Below, piece after piece: positions 57,381-64,000 of a stretch of 64,000 bases of DNA. The DNA is taken from the NCBI GenBank assembly GCA_026645575.1, contig JAPKMW010000013.1, positions 62,001-126,000 of the forward strand. Reading direction: 5' to 3'. The notes under the pieces are model-generated. The model did not search any database, was not told the DNA's origin, and saw nothing but the letters and a program-made list of their open reading frames with translations. The translations under genes were made by a program, and so were the position numbers. Origin of the DNA: Caldilineaceae bacterium (lineage in GTDB: Bacteria > Chloroflexota > Anaerolineae > Caldilineales > Caldilineaceae). Positions within the stretch are counted from its first letter, which is position 1; each line of letters begins with the position of its first letter.

Positions 57381-58558
57381 TACCTTCCGCCCTCCGCCCC
57401 CTTCACTTCGTCCACTAATTGGGTGAGACGGGCGTAGAGATTGCGCGTACGGGGGGAAATTTCGCTGCCATCATTCGTGATGCGCTCACGAAGGGTGGTC
57501 ATCTTGTCATAAAAGGATGGAGCGTCCACTGTCGCAGGGGTGACGGTGGGGGCAGCGGTGGCGCGAAACCAACTATTGATGACAACTTGAATGGCGATGG
57601 CGACGGGCGCAGCGATTAACAGGCCGACGATGCCCAACACGTCGATCAAGGCAATCGCCATGATTAATTCCAGGATTGAACCTGGTTGTTGATGGAGTGC
57701 CGGAAAGCGATCAATGAACCAGCGGACACCAACAAAGACGGCCATCATATAGAGAATCACGATCAAGGCGGCAACGGGGCCGTCAATTAAGCCCAATAGC
57801 AGCACCGGCAACAGGGCAAGCACGCCCCCAATCAGTGGCACAAACCAGAGGATAATCGCAATCCATGCCGACAAAAAGGGGTACTGTAGCCCAATCAACC
57901 AAAAACCAACCATGAGCAAGAAGAGTGCCAACATCGCTTGCACAATCTTGCTGCGTAAATAGATGCCGATCCCTTCTTCAACACGATAGACCACGGAACG
58001 GGCTTGAGGGCGCACTCTGGCCGGGAGGAGCGAGAGCCAAAGCCGCTCGATGCGTTCCCGGTCCGCCACCCAGTAGAGCGCAACAAAGATCACCAGAACC
58101 AAATTGGAAAGCAAGACGCCTACATTGGCGGAAAGCCCCGAAACCAGCGCCAACAGACGGGAACCATCCGCCCCCAGCCAGAGATCATCCAACAGGGCGG
58201 GCGCCGGCAGACGCACGGCTATGCTTTGCTGGGTACTATTACCGGCCAGCAAGGCGCGCCACAATTCGCCGTAAAGTGTGCGAAAATCGCGTAGGGCGCT
58301 GGGGAGCCGTTCCCCTAAAATGTAGAGCGACAGCGTTATAAAGCCAGCGACAAAGAGCAGTGTTGTTAGAATAACGGTCGCAATTGCCCAGCGGCGGGGC
58401 CAACCGGCCGCTGTCAGCAGCGTGACAAAGCCGCTTAAGGTCGTGGCGAGGATGATCGCAATGAGTAAAATCGCTGCCACGCCCCGCAGTTGCCAGAGCA
58501 ATAAGAGCAGCGCCAGGGTTGCGAGAATGGTAATGGTGATCTGTGCAACTTTGTTCAT
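57380..58558 (-). CDS. AI-2E family transporter (PerM-like)
   Basis: 392 aa with about 8 membrane helices. Family features: a central soluble region (RERIERLWLSLLPARVRPQARSV), then VYRVEEGIGIYLRSKIVQAM, PFLSAWIAIILWFVPLIGG and LDVLGIVGLLIAAPVAIAIQ. The C-terminus is hydrophilic, from residue ~345. Members export small molecules or act as Na+/H+ antiporters; the substrate is unknown. It overlaps its paralog upstream by 4 nt (ATGA). Confidence 0.88.
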   Translation of the reverse strand: MNKVAQITITILATLALLLLLWQLRGVAAILLIAIILATTLSGFVTLLTAAGWPRRWAIATVILTTLLFVAGFITLSLYILGERLPSALRDFRTLYGELWRALLAGNSTQQSIAVRLPAPALLDDLWLGADGSRLLALVSGLSANVGVLLSNLVLVIFVALYWVADRERIERLWLSLLPARVRPQARSVVYRVEEGIGIYLRSKIVQAMLALFLLMVGFWLIGLQYPFLSAWIAIILWFVPLIGGVLALLPVLLLGLIDGPVAALIVILYMMAVFVGVRWFIDRFPALHQQPGSILELIMAIALIDVLGIVGLLIAAPVAIAIQVVINSWFRATAAPTVTPATVDAPSFYDKMTTLRERITNDGSEISPRTRNLYARLTQLVDEVKGAEGGR

Positions 58559-59916
58559 CCCTTTGTCTCACCGTGGCTTTCTGGCGCCGCTGCCACTTCC
58601 TGCCGGGCCAGCAGTTGCTCTAGTTCAATCGTATACGCCTCGATCATCTCCTCGATCTCCGCGCTTTCGGCGCTCACATCAGTGTCGGTTGTACGCAATT
58701 GTTTGCGCACATCTTGGGCCAGGTCCTGCGCTTTCACTCGCAACACACTGTACTGATTGCGCTCTTGTACACCGGGCAAGGACGCTGCCGACTGATCAGC
58801 ACTGCTTTCCGGCGCACGGAAGTGAAAGATAATGCGCTCAAAAAGCAACTGGATAATGGCGGCCAACGGCACCGCCAGCAGGGCGCCGGCCAGGCCAAGC
58901 AGAGTGGTAAAGCCGGCAATCGCCAACACCGTGAGAATGGGATTCACCCCTACCGTGCGATCCATGATGCGCGGCACCAGGATGTTGTTTTCGAGAAATT
59001 GCACCAGCGCGTTGATCAGAATGACGATGCCGGTCATGGTGGGCGAGATGGTCAGGGCAATCAAGATGGCGGGGATGGCGCCGAGAAGAGGGCCAATCAT
59101 CGGCACTGCTTCAAAGATAAAGGCAAAAGCGCCCAATGTGAGGGCATAGGGCAAACCGACCAGCCAATAGGCAAGAAAGCTGACACCCCCAACGGCGCTA
59201 CAGAGTAATAACTGCCCTTGATAGAAGTAGCCGACCTTCTGGTCAACTTCTTCAATCAACAGCGCAACCCGATCACGTTGCGCGGTCGGCAAGAGGAGTA
59301 AAAACTGGTAAATGATCTTGTCGCGATCCCGCATCCAGTAAAAGCCCATGGCAAAGATCGCCACCACCAAGAAAATATTGGTAAGCAACCCGTCGAGCGA
59401 TAGACCGGCGACCGACCCGGCCCCCGTCATCGCACGGTCGGTCGAGGTCGGCAGAAGCAACTGCGGTAGCCTTGCCAGATCCAATTCTGGCGGCAGATAG
59501 GTAACGGCCAATTGCAACAGGGCGACATTCGACTGCGCCATCAATGCTTTGAGCAGGGTATAGTATTCAGGCAGACGCGCGGTGATTGTGCGCACCTGGC
59601 CTAGCATCATCGGAATGAGCAGAACGAGAAAGCCGACTACAAAGGCAACCATCAGGCCATAGCCGACAATCACCCCCACCTGTCTGCTCACCCCCAACCG
59701 ATAGAGCCACTCCACCAACGGCCGCACGGCCAGGTAGAGCATGATCGCAACGACCAGACTCAGGAGAATATAGGCAAAGCGATAGGCGAGAAAGAGCGCC
59801 AGCACCAGCGCCGCAATGGTCAACGTGGCATAGACCACATCACGTAGGCGAATCTGTTGTAAAAGTGTATTCAGCGGTGACGAGGTTGTCGGTAGCGAAT
59901 CAGAAGAGTGAGCCAT
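58555..59916 (-). CDS. AI-2E family transporter (PerM-like), upstream paralog
   Basis: 453 aa with about 8 membrane helices. Family motifs: IFAMGFYWMRDRDKIIYQFL, KVGYFYQGQLLLCSAVGGVS, LPYALTLGAFAFIFEAVPMI, GPLLGAIPAILIALTISPTM and TTLLGLAGALLAVPLAAIIQ. A long acidic coiled C-terminal tail follows (ESAEIEEMIEAYTIELEQLL). Together with the downstream copy it is likely to be a heteromer or redundant pair. Confidence 0.9.
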   Translation of the reverse strand: MAHSSDSLPTTSSPLNTLLQQIRLRDVVYATLTIAALVLALFLAYRFAYILLSLVVAIMLYLAVRPLVEWLYRLGVSRQVGVIVGYGLMVAFVVGFLVLLIPMMLGQVRTITARLPEYYTLLKALMAQSNVALLQLAVTYLPPELDLARLPQLLLPTSTDRAMTGAGSVAGLSLDGLLTNIFLVVAIFAMGFYWMRDRDKIIYQFLLLLPTAQRDRVALLIEEVDQKVGYFYQGQLLLCSAVGGVSFLAYWLVGLPYALTLGAFAFIFEAVPMIGPLLGAIPAILIALTISPTMTGIVILINALVQFLENNILVPRIMDRTVGVNPILTVLAIAGFTTLLGLAGALLAVPLAAIIQLLFERIIFHFRAPESSADQSAASLPGVQERNQYSVLRVKAQDLAQDVRKQLRTTDTDVSAESAEIEEMIEAYTIELEQLLARQEVAAAPESHGETKG

Positions 59917-60019
59917 AAGTTTGGGGCGACGTGCGCATCCTTTGGTTTTGGGTTAGGTATGCCGGTTCGGTAAAACTTTATTCCATTGGCTAACCCATTG
60001 TTGATAGTCAAGGGTTAAT

Positions 60020-60039
60020 AGTCAAGCTGCAGCTTGACT
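60020..60039. promoter_or_regulatory. 20-bp perfect palindrome upstream of the transporter pair
   Basis: AGTCAAGCTGCAGCTTGACT, fully self-complementary, about 104 bp upstream of the first transporter ATG and in the 229-bp gap after the MalK-type gene. Possible operator or terminator stem; no U-run. Confidence 0.5.
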
Positions 60040-60145
60040 GCGCAACTGCCATGATACGCACTGTTTATTATATGGGGTTTACCGTATCTGTTGATGTATC
60101 GTGATATAGAAGCATGATATAGCTTGCGGTTATAGTCCATTGCCA

Positions 60146-61264
60146 TTACAACGTCACATTGCGCCCACTGTCCGTTATAAAGAAATGCACCTTGGCCGGA
60201 TTGATGACCAACGTTGCATTGCTGCCGGGTGGCAGGAAAAAATCCGCCGCGGTCGCCACGGTGATCTGTTGGCTGCCGACCTGAACAATCAACAAGTTGC
60301 CGGCTCCCAGATGCTCGACCAGCGTAATGCGACAGGGAATGGCGGCTGCGGTGGCGGGCGCCGCGGTAACCAAAGTGAGATCCTCCGGGCGGACTCCCAA
60401 GGTGAGCTTACCCTGTAATTGCGCACGATTTTTCGTTATTCGTTCGCTGGCGGCCTGCGTCCCGTCTAGGGGCAACGCCCAGTGCAACTCCTCTGCCATG
60501 ATGGTTAACGCATCAGCGGTTTGTTGCACCTGACAGGGAATAAAATTCATGGCGGGGCTGCCTAGAAAGCCGGCGACAAAGGTATTGCTGGGCAAGTTGT
60601 AGACTTCTAGCGGCGTCCCTACCTGTTGCACCACGCCTTTGTTCATCACCACCACACGGTCGCTCATGGTCATTGCTTCGGCCTGGTCGTGGGTGACATA
60701 GAGAACAGTGCCCTGCACCCGCTCAAAGAGCAACTTTAGTTCGGCGCGCATTTGCACGCGCAACTTGGCGTCGAGGTTGCTCAACGGCTCGTCGAGGAGA
60801 AAGACTTTGGGATTGCGCGTAATCGCCCGGCCCAAGGCGACCCGTTGGCGCTGGCCGCCGCTCAACTCGCGCGGCTTACGGTCGAGCAGATCGGCAATGC
60901 CCAGGAGAGTGGCGGCCTCCTGCACCCGTTTCTCAATTTCGGGTTTGGGCATCTTGCGCACCTTTAACCCAAAGCCGATATTGTCGCGCACGGTCTTGTG
61001 CGGGTAGAGCGCATAGCTCTGAAAGACCATGGCAATATCGCGATCCCCCGGTGGTACGGCGTTGACCAGCCGGCCATCAATGTACAACTCGCCGCCACTG
61101 GGATCTTCCAGCCCGGCGGTGATGTTCAACGTGGTCGATTTGCCGCAGCCGCTTGGCCCCACCAAGGTGACAAATTCCTTGTCGTTTACGGTAAGGTTCA
61201 ATGGTTCCAGTGCGACTACTGCACCAAATTGTTTTCGGATATTCTTGTAGAGAATTTCAGCCAT
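60146..61264 (-). CDS. Carbohydrate ABC importer ATP-binding subunit (MalK/UgpC/MsmK type)
   Basis: 372 aa. Walker [21 protein letters not shown], signature [18 protein letters not shown], Walker [14 protein letters not shown]-loop [17 protein letters not shown]. Then a long C-terminal TOBE/regulatory part ([20 protein letters not shown]). This size and order are typical of sugar or glycerol-3-phosphate importers. The matching permeases lie upstream after a 229-nt gap that holds a perfect hairpin. No binding protein is in the window. Confidence 0.95.
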   Translation of the reverse strand: MAEILYKNIRKQFGAVVALEPLNLTVNDKEFVTLVGPSGCGKSTTLNITAGLEDPSGGELYIDGRLVNAVPPGDRDIAMVFQSYALYPHKTVRDNIGFGLKVRKMPKPEIEKRVQEAATLLGIADLLDRKPRELSGGQRQRVALGRAITRNPKVFLLDEPLSNLDAKLRVQMRAELKLLFERVQGTVLYVTHDQAEAMTMSDRVVVMNKGVVQQVGTPLEVYNLPSNTFVAGFLGSPAMNFIPCQVQQTADALTIMAEELHWALPLDGTQAASERITKNRAQLQGKLTLGVRPEDLTLVTAAPATAAAIPCRITLVEHLGAGNLLIVQVGSQQITVATAADFFLPPGSNATLVINPAKVHFFITDSGRNVTL

Positions 61265-61329
61265 AGTTCCTGTTGATCCAACCAGCCTTGAACTAATGAA
61301 GGTTTAGCAAATAAATCGGTAAGACTGAC

Positions 61330-61388
61330 CTGTCATTCTGCAAGAATCGCTCGGCTACAATACGCTAGCGATTCTTGCAGAATGACAG
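61330..61388. repeat. 22-bp perfect hairpin between permease and ATPase genes
   Basis: The arm CTGTCATTCTGCAAGAATCG plus CT (61330-61351) pairs completely with 61367-61388 around a 15-nt loop. The outer TGTCATTCTG resembles the repeat at 39231. It separates the ATPase gene from the permeases and may set transcript ratios. Confidence 0.82.
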
Positions 61389-61493
61389 GGGAGTTTTCCA
61401 GGGTACAGCGAACCCTTCGTGTCATGCGTACAGGTACAGAAATCGCACCTACGGTTTTACCGGTTTATTTTCACAACTCTCATAAGTTCAAGG

Positions 61494-62348
61494 CTACTCT
61501 TTCACCGCACCAAAGGTCAAGCCACGCACCAAATAGCGTTGCGTAAACGCCGCAAAGATCATCACCGGCAGGATCATCAACGACCCAAGCGCCGACATCT
61601 CGCCCCAGCGCAAAAACTTGTCCGACATGTAGCCGGCGATCACCACTGGTAGCGTCTTGGCGTTGACCGAGGTGAGCATGGAGGCGTAGAGAAATTCATT
61701 CCACGAGTAGATAAAGGTAAAGATCGCCGTCACCGCAATGCCGGGCAGGCCCAAGGGTAGCACCACCTGGCTAAAGCGCTGCCAGAGCGAACAGCCATCA
61801 ACAATCGCCGCCTTTTCAATGTCGTCGGGGATGTCCTGGAAAAAGCCCAACATCAGCCAGATCACAAAGGGTAGCGCATAGGTGACATGGGTCAGGATCA
61901 GGGCAAAGTGCGTATCGGCAATGCCCAGGCGACGAATAATCACAAAGTAGGGAATCGCCGTGGTGATGGGCGGGTAGATGCGCGTGACCAGAATCCAGAT
62001 CATCGTCGCCTGGCGCAGGTGAAAGGCCAGATAACTCTTGGCCAACGCATAGGCCGCCAACGACCCCAGCAGAATGGCGACCCCGGTGCTGGCGAGCGCC
62101 ACCACAATGCTGTTGGTAAAATAGCGCATGAGGTCGGGCGAGTTGAGCACCAGCCGGTAGTTCTCCCACGTCCCGCGCAAAGGCAGGATGATCGCCGGGC
62201 TGACGATGGCGTCCACTTCATACTTGATCGAGGTGGTGATCAACCAATAGGCCGGAAAGGCGATCACGATCAGGACAAACAAGGTGACTAAATAAAGGAG
62301 GACGCTTTCCATCCTACGCCGTAATTGATAATTTGGTGTCGCTTGCAT
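61494..62348 (-). CDS. Carbohydrate ABC importer permease (MalG/UgpE-like)
   Basis: 284 aa, six membrane helices. EAA loop IEKAAIVDGCSLWQRFSQVV, LPLGLPGIAVTAIFTFIYSW, NEFLYASML. It ends RYLVRGLTFGAVKE, the customary C-terminus of MalG-like permeases. The N-terminal segment (RRRMESVLLYLVTLFVLIVI) enters the membrane. It is 64 nt after the partner permease, a gap containing a short GCCACCGG/CCGGTGGC hairpin (62388-62411). Confidence 0.94.
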   Translation of the reverse strand: MQATPNYQLRRRMESVLLYLVTLFVLIVIAFPAYWLITTSIKYEVDAIVSPAIILPLRGTWENYRLVLNSPDLMRYFTNSIVVALASTGVAILLGSLAAYALAKSYLAFHLRQATMIWILVTRIYPPITTAIPYFVIIRRLGIADTHFALILTHVTYALPFVIWLMLGFFQDIPDDIEKAAIVDGCSLWQRFSQVVLPLGLPGIAVTAIFTFIYSWNEFLYASMLTSVNAKTLPVVIAGYMSDKFLRWGEMSALGSLMILPVMIFAAFTQRYLVRGLTFGAVKE

Positions 62349-62412
62349 AATGGTATCTTAACCCGCTTGAACAGGTTTCGTGTATCAGCCACCGGTCAGA
62401 AACCCGGTGGCG

Positions 62413-63312
62413 CTATCGACCGCGCCGCTGCAACTCCCGAATAAAAAAGATCGAAATACAAAAAATCACCAACAGGAACAACCACGACATGGCGCTGGCC
62501 TGGCCGATCTGGAAGAATTGCAACCCGCTCTTGTAGATCATCATCGAGAGTAGTTCGGTGGTGCGTCCTGGCCCGCCAAAGGTGAGCGTCCAGATGATGT
62601 CAAAGACACGGAAGGCGTCCATCATGCGCAGCAGCAACACCACCAGAATCACCGGGCGCAACAGCGGCAGCGTGATCTCGCGAAAAATCTGCCAACTCGA
62701 CGCGCCATCGACCCGCGCCGCTTTGTAGAGATCCACCGGCAGCGACTGAATCCCCGCGGCCAGAATAAAGACCACCACCGGCAACTGTTGCCATATCTCG
62801 ACCGCAATCACCGAAGCCAGCGCTTGTTTCGGGTCGCCGACAAAGGGCTGCGTAGCAATGCCGACCAGGTTGAGAAAGAAGTTAATCGCCCCATACGAGG
62901 TATGAAAAAGCGTGCGCCAGAGAACCCCCACCACCACCGGCGTCATCATCAGCGGGATCAGCAACACCGTGCGGATCAAGCCGACAATTTTCAGGTTAGA
63001 GGTCGCCAGCAGCGCCAACGCCATGCCCAACAAAAACTCCAGCGTCACCGACGCCGCCACAAAGATCAAGGTAATGCGCACACTGGACAGGAAGTTGGGG
63101 TCGCTAAAGAGCCGCGTATAATTATCCAGCCCGATAAAAACCGGTCGGCTGTTCGGCACCGACATGTTCCACGAGTAAAAACTGAGGCGCAGACTGTATA
63201 ACAGAGGATAGACCGAGGTAAAGAGTAAAAACAGCACCGCCGGCGCCAGAAAGAGCAGAGAAAGACGGCGCTCGCTGCGATGGGTTTGCACAATCACTTT
63301 GGAAGCAGACAT
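62413..63312 (-). CDS. Carbohydrate ABC importer permease (MalF/UgpA-like)
   Basis: 299 aa from ATG 63312, AAAGGG upstream; a GTG at 63318 is also possible. Six membrane helices, with the typical VFIGLDNYTRLFSDPNFLSS periplasmic motif and EAA loop LYKAARVDGASSWQIFREIT, LPLLRPVILVVLLL. It starts just 9 nt after the acetyltransferase stop, so that gene is part of the operon. The sugar is unknown. Confidence 0.94.
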   Translation of the reverse strand: MSASKVIVQTHRSERRLSLLFLAPAVLFLLFTSVYPLLYSLRLSFYSWNMSVPNSRPVFIGLDNYTRLFSDPNFLSSVRITLIFVAASVTLEFLLGMALALLATSNLKIVGLIRTVLLIPLMMTPVVVGVLWRTLFHTSYGAINFFLNLVGIATQPFVGDPKQALASVIAVEIWQQLPVVVFILAAGIQSLPVDLYKAARVDGASSWQIFREITLPLLRPVILVVLLLRMMDAFRVFDIIWTLTFGGPGRTTELLSMMIYKSGLQFFQIGQASAMSWLFLLVIFCISIFFIRELQRRGR

Positions 63313-63321
63313 GATCACCCT

Positions 63322-64000
63322 TTACGCCTTTACCAGAATGGCCTTGGTATAGGCCAGATAAAATCCTTTGCGCATCAAGTTGTGCTGCGAATCACTGCCC
63401 GGCTCTGTGATCACCAAGGCAAAATCACAGCCCATTGTTTGGGCGGCGAGTAAACGGGTGCGAATCAACGCCGTTTGCGCCCCATGCCGCCGAAAAGCTG
63501 GTCGCGTACTTGTGCCGCCCAACTCCACCATCCCTTCATGGTAATACATGGCGCCACCGGCCGCCGGCTGGTCATCGATCCAGGCGAAATAACAGTGAGC
63601 ATGGGCGGCGTGAAAGTTTGGGGCAAGAATATCCAATATGGCTGACGAAGGCGACTCTGCTCCTGTAAACCCTTGCGCCGTCGTTTGAATCCAAAGATCA
63701 GCCTCCGCTGGCGTTGCCTGGGTAATCCGCAATGCTGTCGAGGAGGCGACCATGGGCAGCGGTTCGTGTAACGGCAATGCTAGCACACTCTGGAAACTCT
63801 CTAGATGATAAGCGTGCTGTTGCAGCAGAGTACACAGTGTCCCATCGGCCAGTGGACAGAGATCGAGACGGACGCCGTCACCGGCCTCGGCGTAGAGCGC
63901 TTCGATCTGCGCCAGATCCGCCGCTGTGACCGGGCCGGTGCAGCCCAACCCGATCACGCGATTTAGCGGCGAATGGGGACCGGCGTAGATGGCATAACCA
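63322..64000 (-). CDS. GNAT-family N-acetyltransferase (5' end beyond window)
   Basis: At least 226 codons, open to base 64000 (upstream residues GYAIYAGPHSPLNRVIGLGC), so the true start lies outside; the internal GTG at 63957 is not needed. Two-part layout: an N-terminal region (LAQIEALYAEAGDGVRLDLC) and a C-terminal GNAT domain (LRITQATPAEADLWIQTTAQ, then GMVELGGTSTRPAFRRHGAQ as the acetyl-CoA site, LMRKGFYLAYTKAILVKA). Substrate unknown. It is co-transcribed with the sugar importer. Confidence 0.88.
   Translation of the reverse strand, partial: GYAIYAGPHSPLNRVIGLGCTGPVTAADLAQIEALYAEAGDGVRLDLCPLADGTLCTLLQQHAYHLESFQSVLALPLHEPLPMVASSTALRITQATPAEADLWIQTTAQGFTGAESPSSAILDILAPNFHAAHAHCYFAWIDDQPAAGGAMYYHEGMVELGGTSTRPAFRRHGAQTALIRTRLLAAQTMGCDFALVITEPGSDSQHNLMRKGFYLAYTKAILVKA

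Noticed and set aside
61330..61388. Intrinsic terminator
   Set aside because: The stem is perfect but no T-run follows on either strand, so it is listed only as a repeat/hairpin.

Overview
The window reads as chromosomal DNA of a free-living, GC-rich bacterium, most likely a Chloroflexota member of the Caldilinea/Anaerolineae type. This is inferred from gene content, not from a marker gene. The indications are a membrane-anchored beta-propeller protein with TATPTP-rich repeats, a large SdrD-B-like surface protein ending in FYLPIVQG, a form II CoxSLM dehydrogenase with CoxG, MoxR and CoxE, tandem AI-2E transporters, and many hairpin-forming intergenic repeats. No rRNA, tRNA, CRISPR array, phage gene or transposase was found.

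Region 1 (205-23735, all minus strand) is a long exopolysaccharide operon. It is read from a strong sigma-70-like promoter at 23916-23944 that has three 11-bp direct repeats just upstream. In transcription order it encodes an initiating sugar-phosphate transferase, GDP-L-fucose synthase, the Wzm/Wzt exporter, an FkbM methyltransferase, a GT1-type transferase, a GT10 fucosyltransferase, an acyltransferase, two GT2 and three or four GT4 transferases, a Wzy-like polymerase, an O-antigen-ligase-like protein, a lipoprotein adaptor and a tyrosine autokinase. The middle (15.0-16.5 kb) is a scar: an AT-rich acyltransferase gene lies between a truncated fucose-synthase relic and a chimeric GT2 relic.

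Region 2 (24327-34320, minus) holds an AIM24-family protein, a PHP/CehA-type metallohydrolase, a complete ABC importer (ATPase, two permeases, binding lipoprotein), a K+ channel with two RCK modules, and a PF09820-type ATPase without its usual nuclease domain. Every internal gap of the ABC operon carries a short-tandem-repeat array.

Region 3 (34857-49564, plus) holds the SdrD-B surface protein, then coxG, coxS, coxL and coxM (form II motif AYRGAGR). An intrinsic terminator and a second promoter follow, then moxR/coxD, coxE, a Uma2-family nuclease, a half-length XdhC, two tandem metallophosphoesterases and an acetyltransferase. The maturation genes are thus transcribed apart from the structural genes.

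Region 4 (49689-64000) is housekeeping-like: an ECF-type sigma factor (minus), a 2-hydroxyacid dehydrogenase, a 294-bp palindromic MITE-like element, fabF, an extended fabH, a small membrane protein (minus), enolase, two AI-2E-type transporters (minus), and a carbohydrate ABC importer with an acetyltransferase that runs off the window edge (minus).

The most unusual signal is architectural. At about a dozen gene ends the stop codon is followed at once, or nearly so, by arrays of degenerate 7- or 8-base units. The unit sequence differs from locus to locus, but the register is kept and most arrays are mirrored into hairpins. In several cases the last base of the stop codon is the first base of the first unit.
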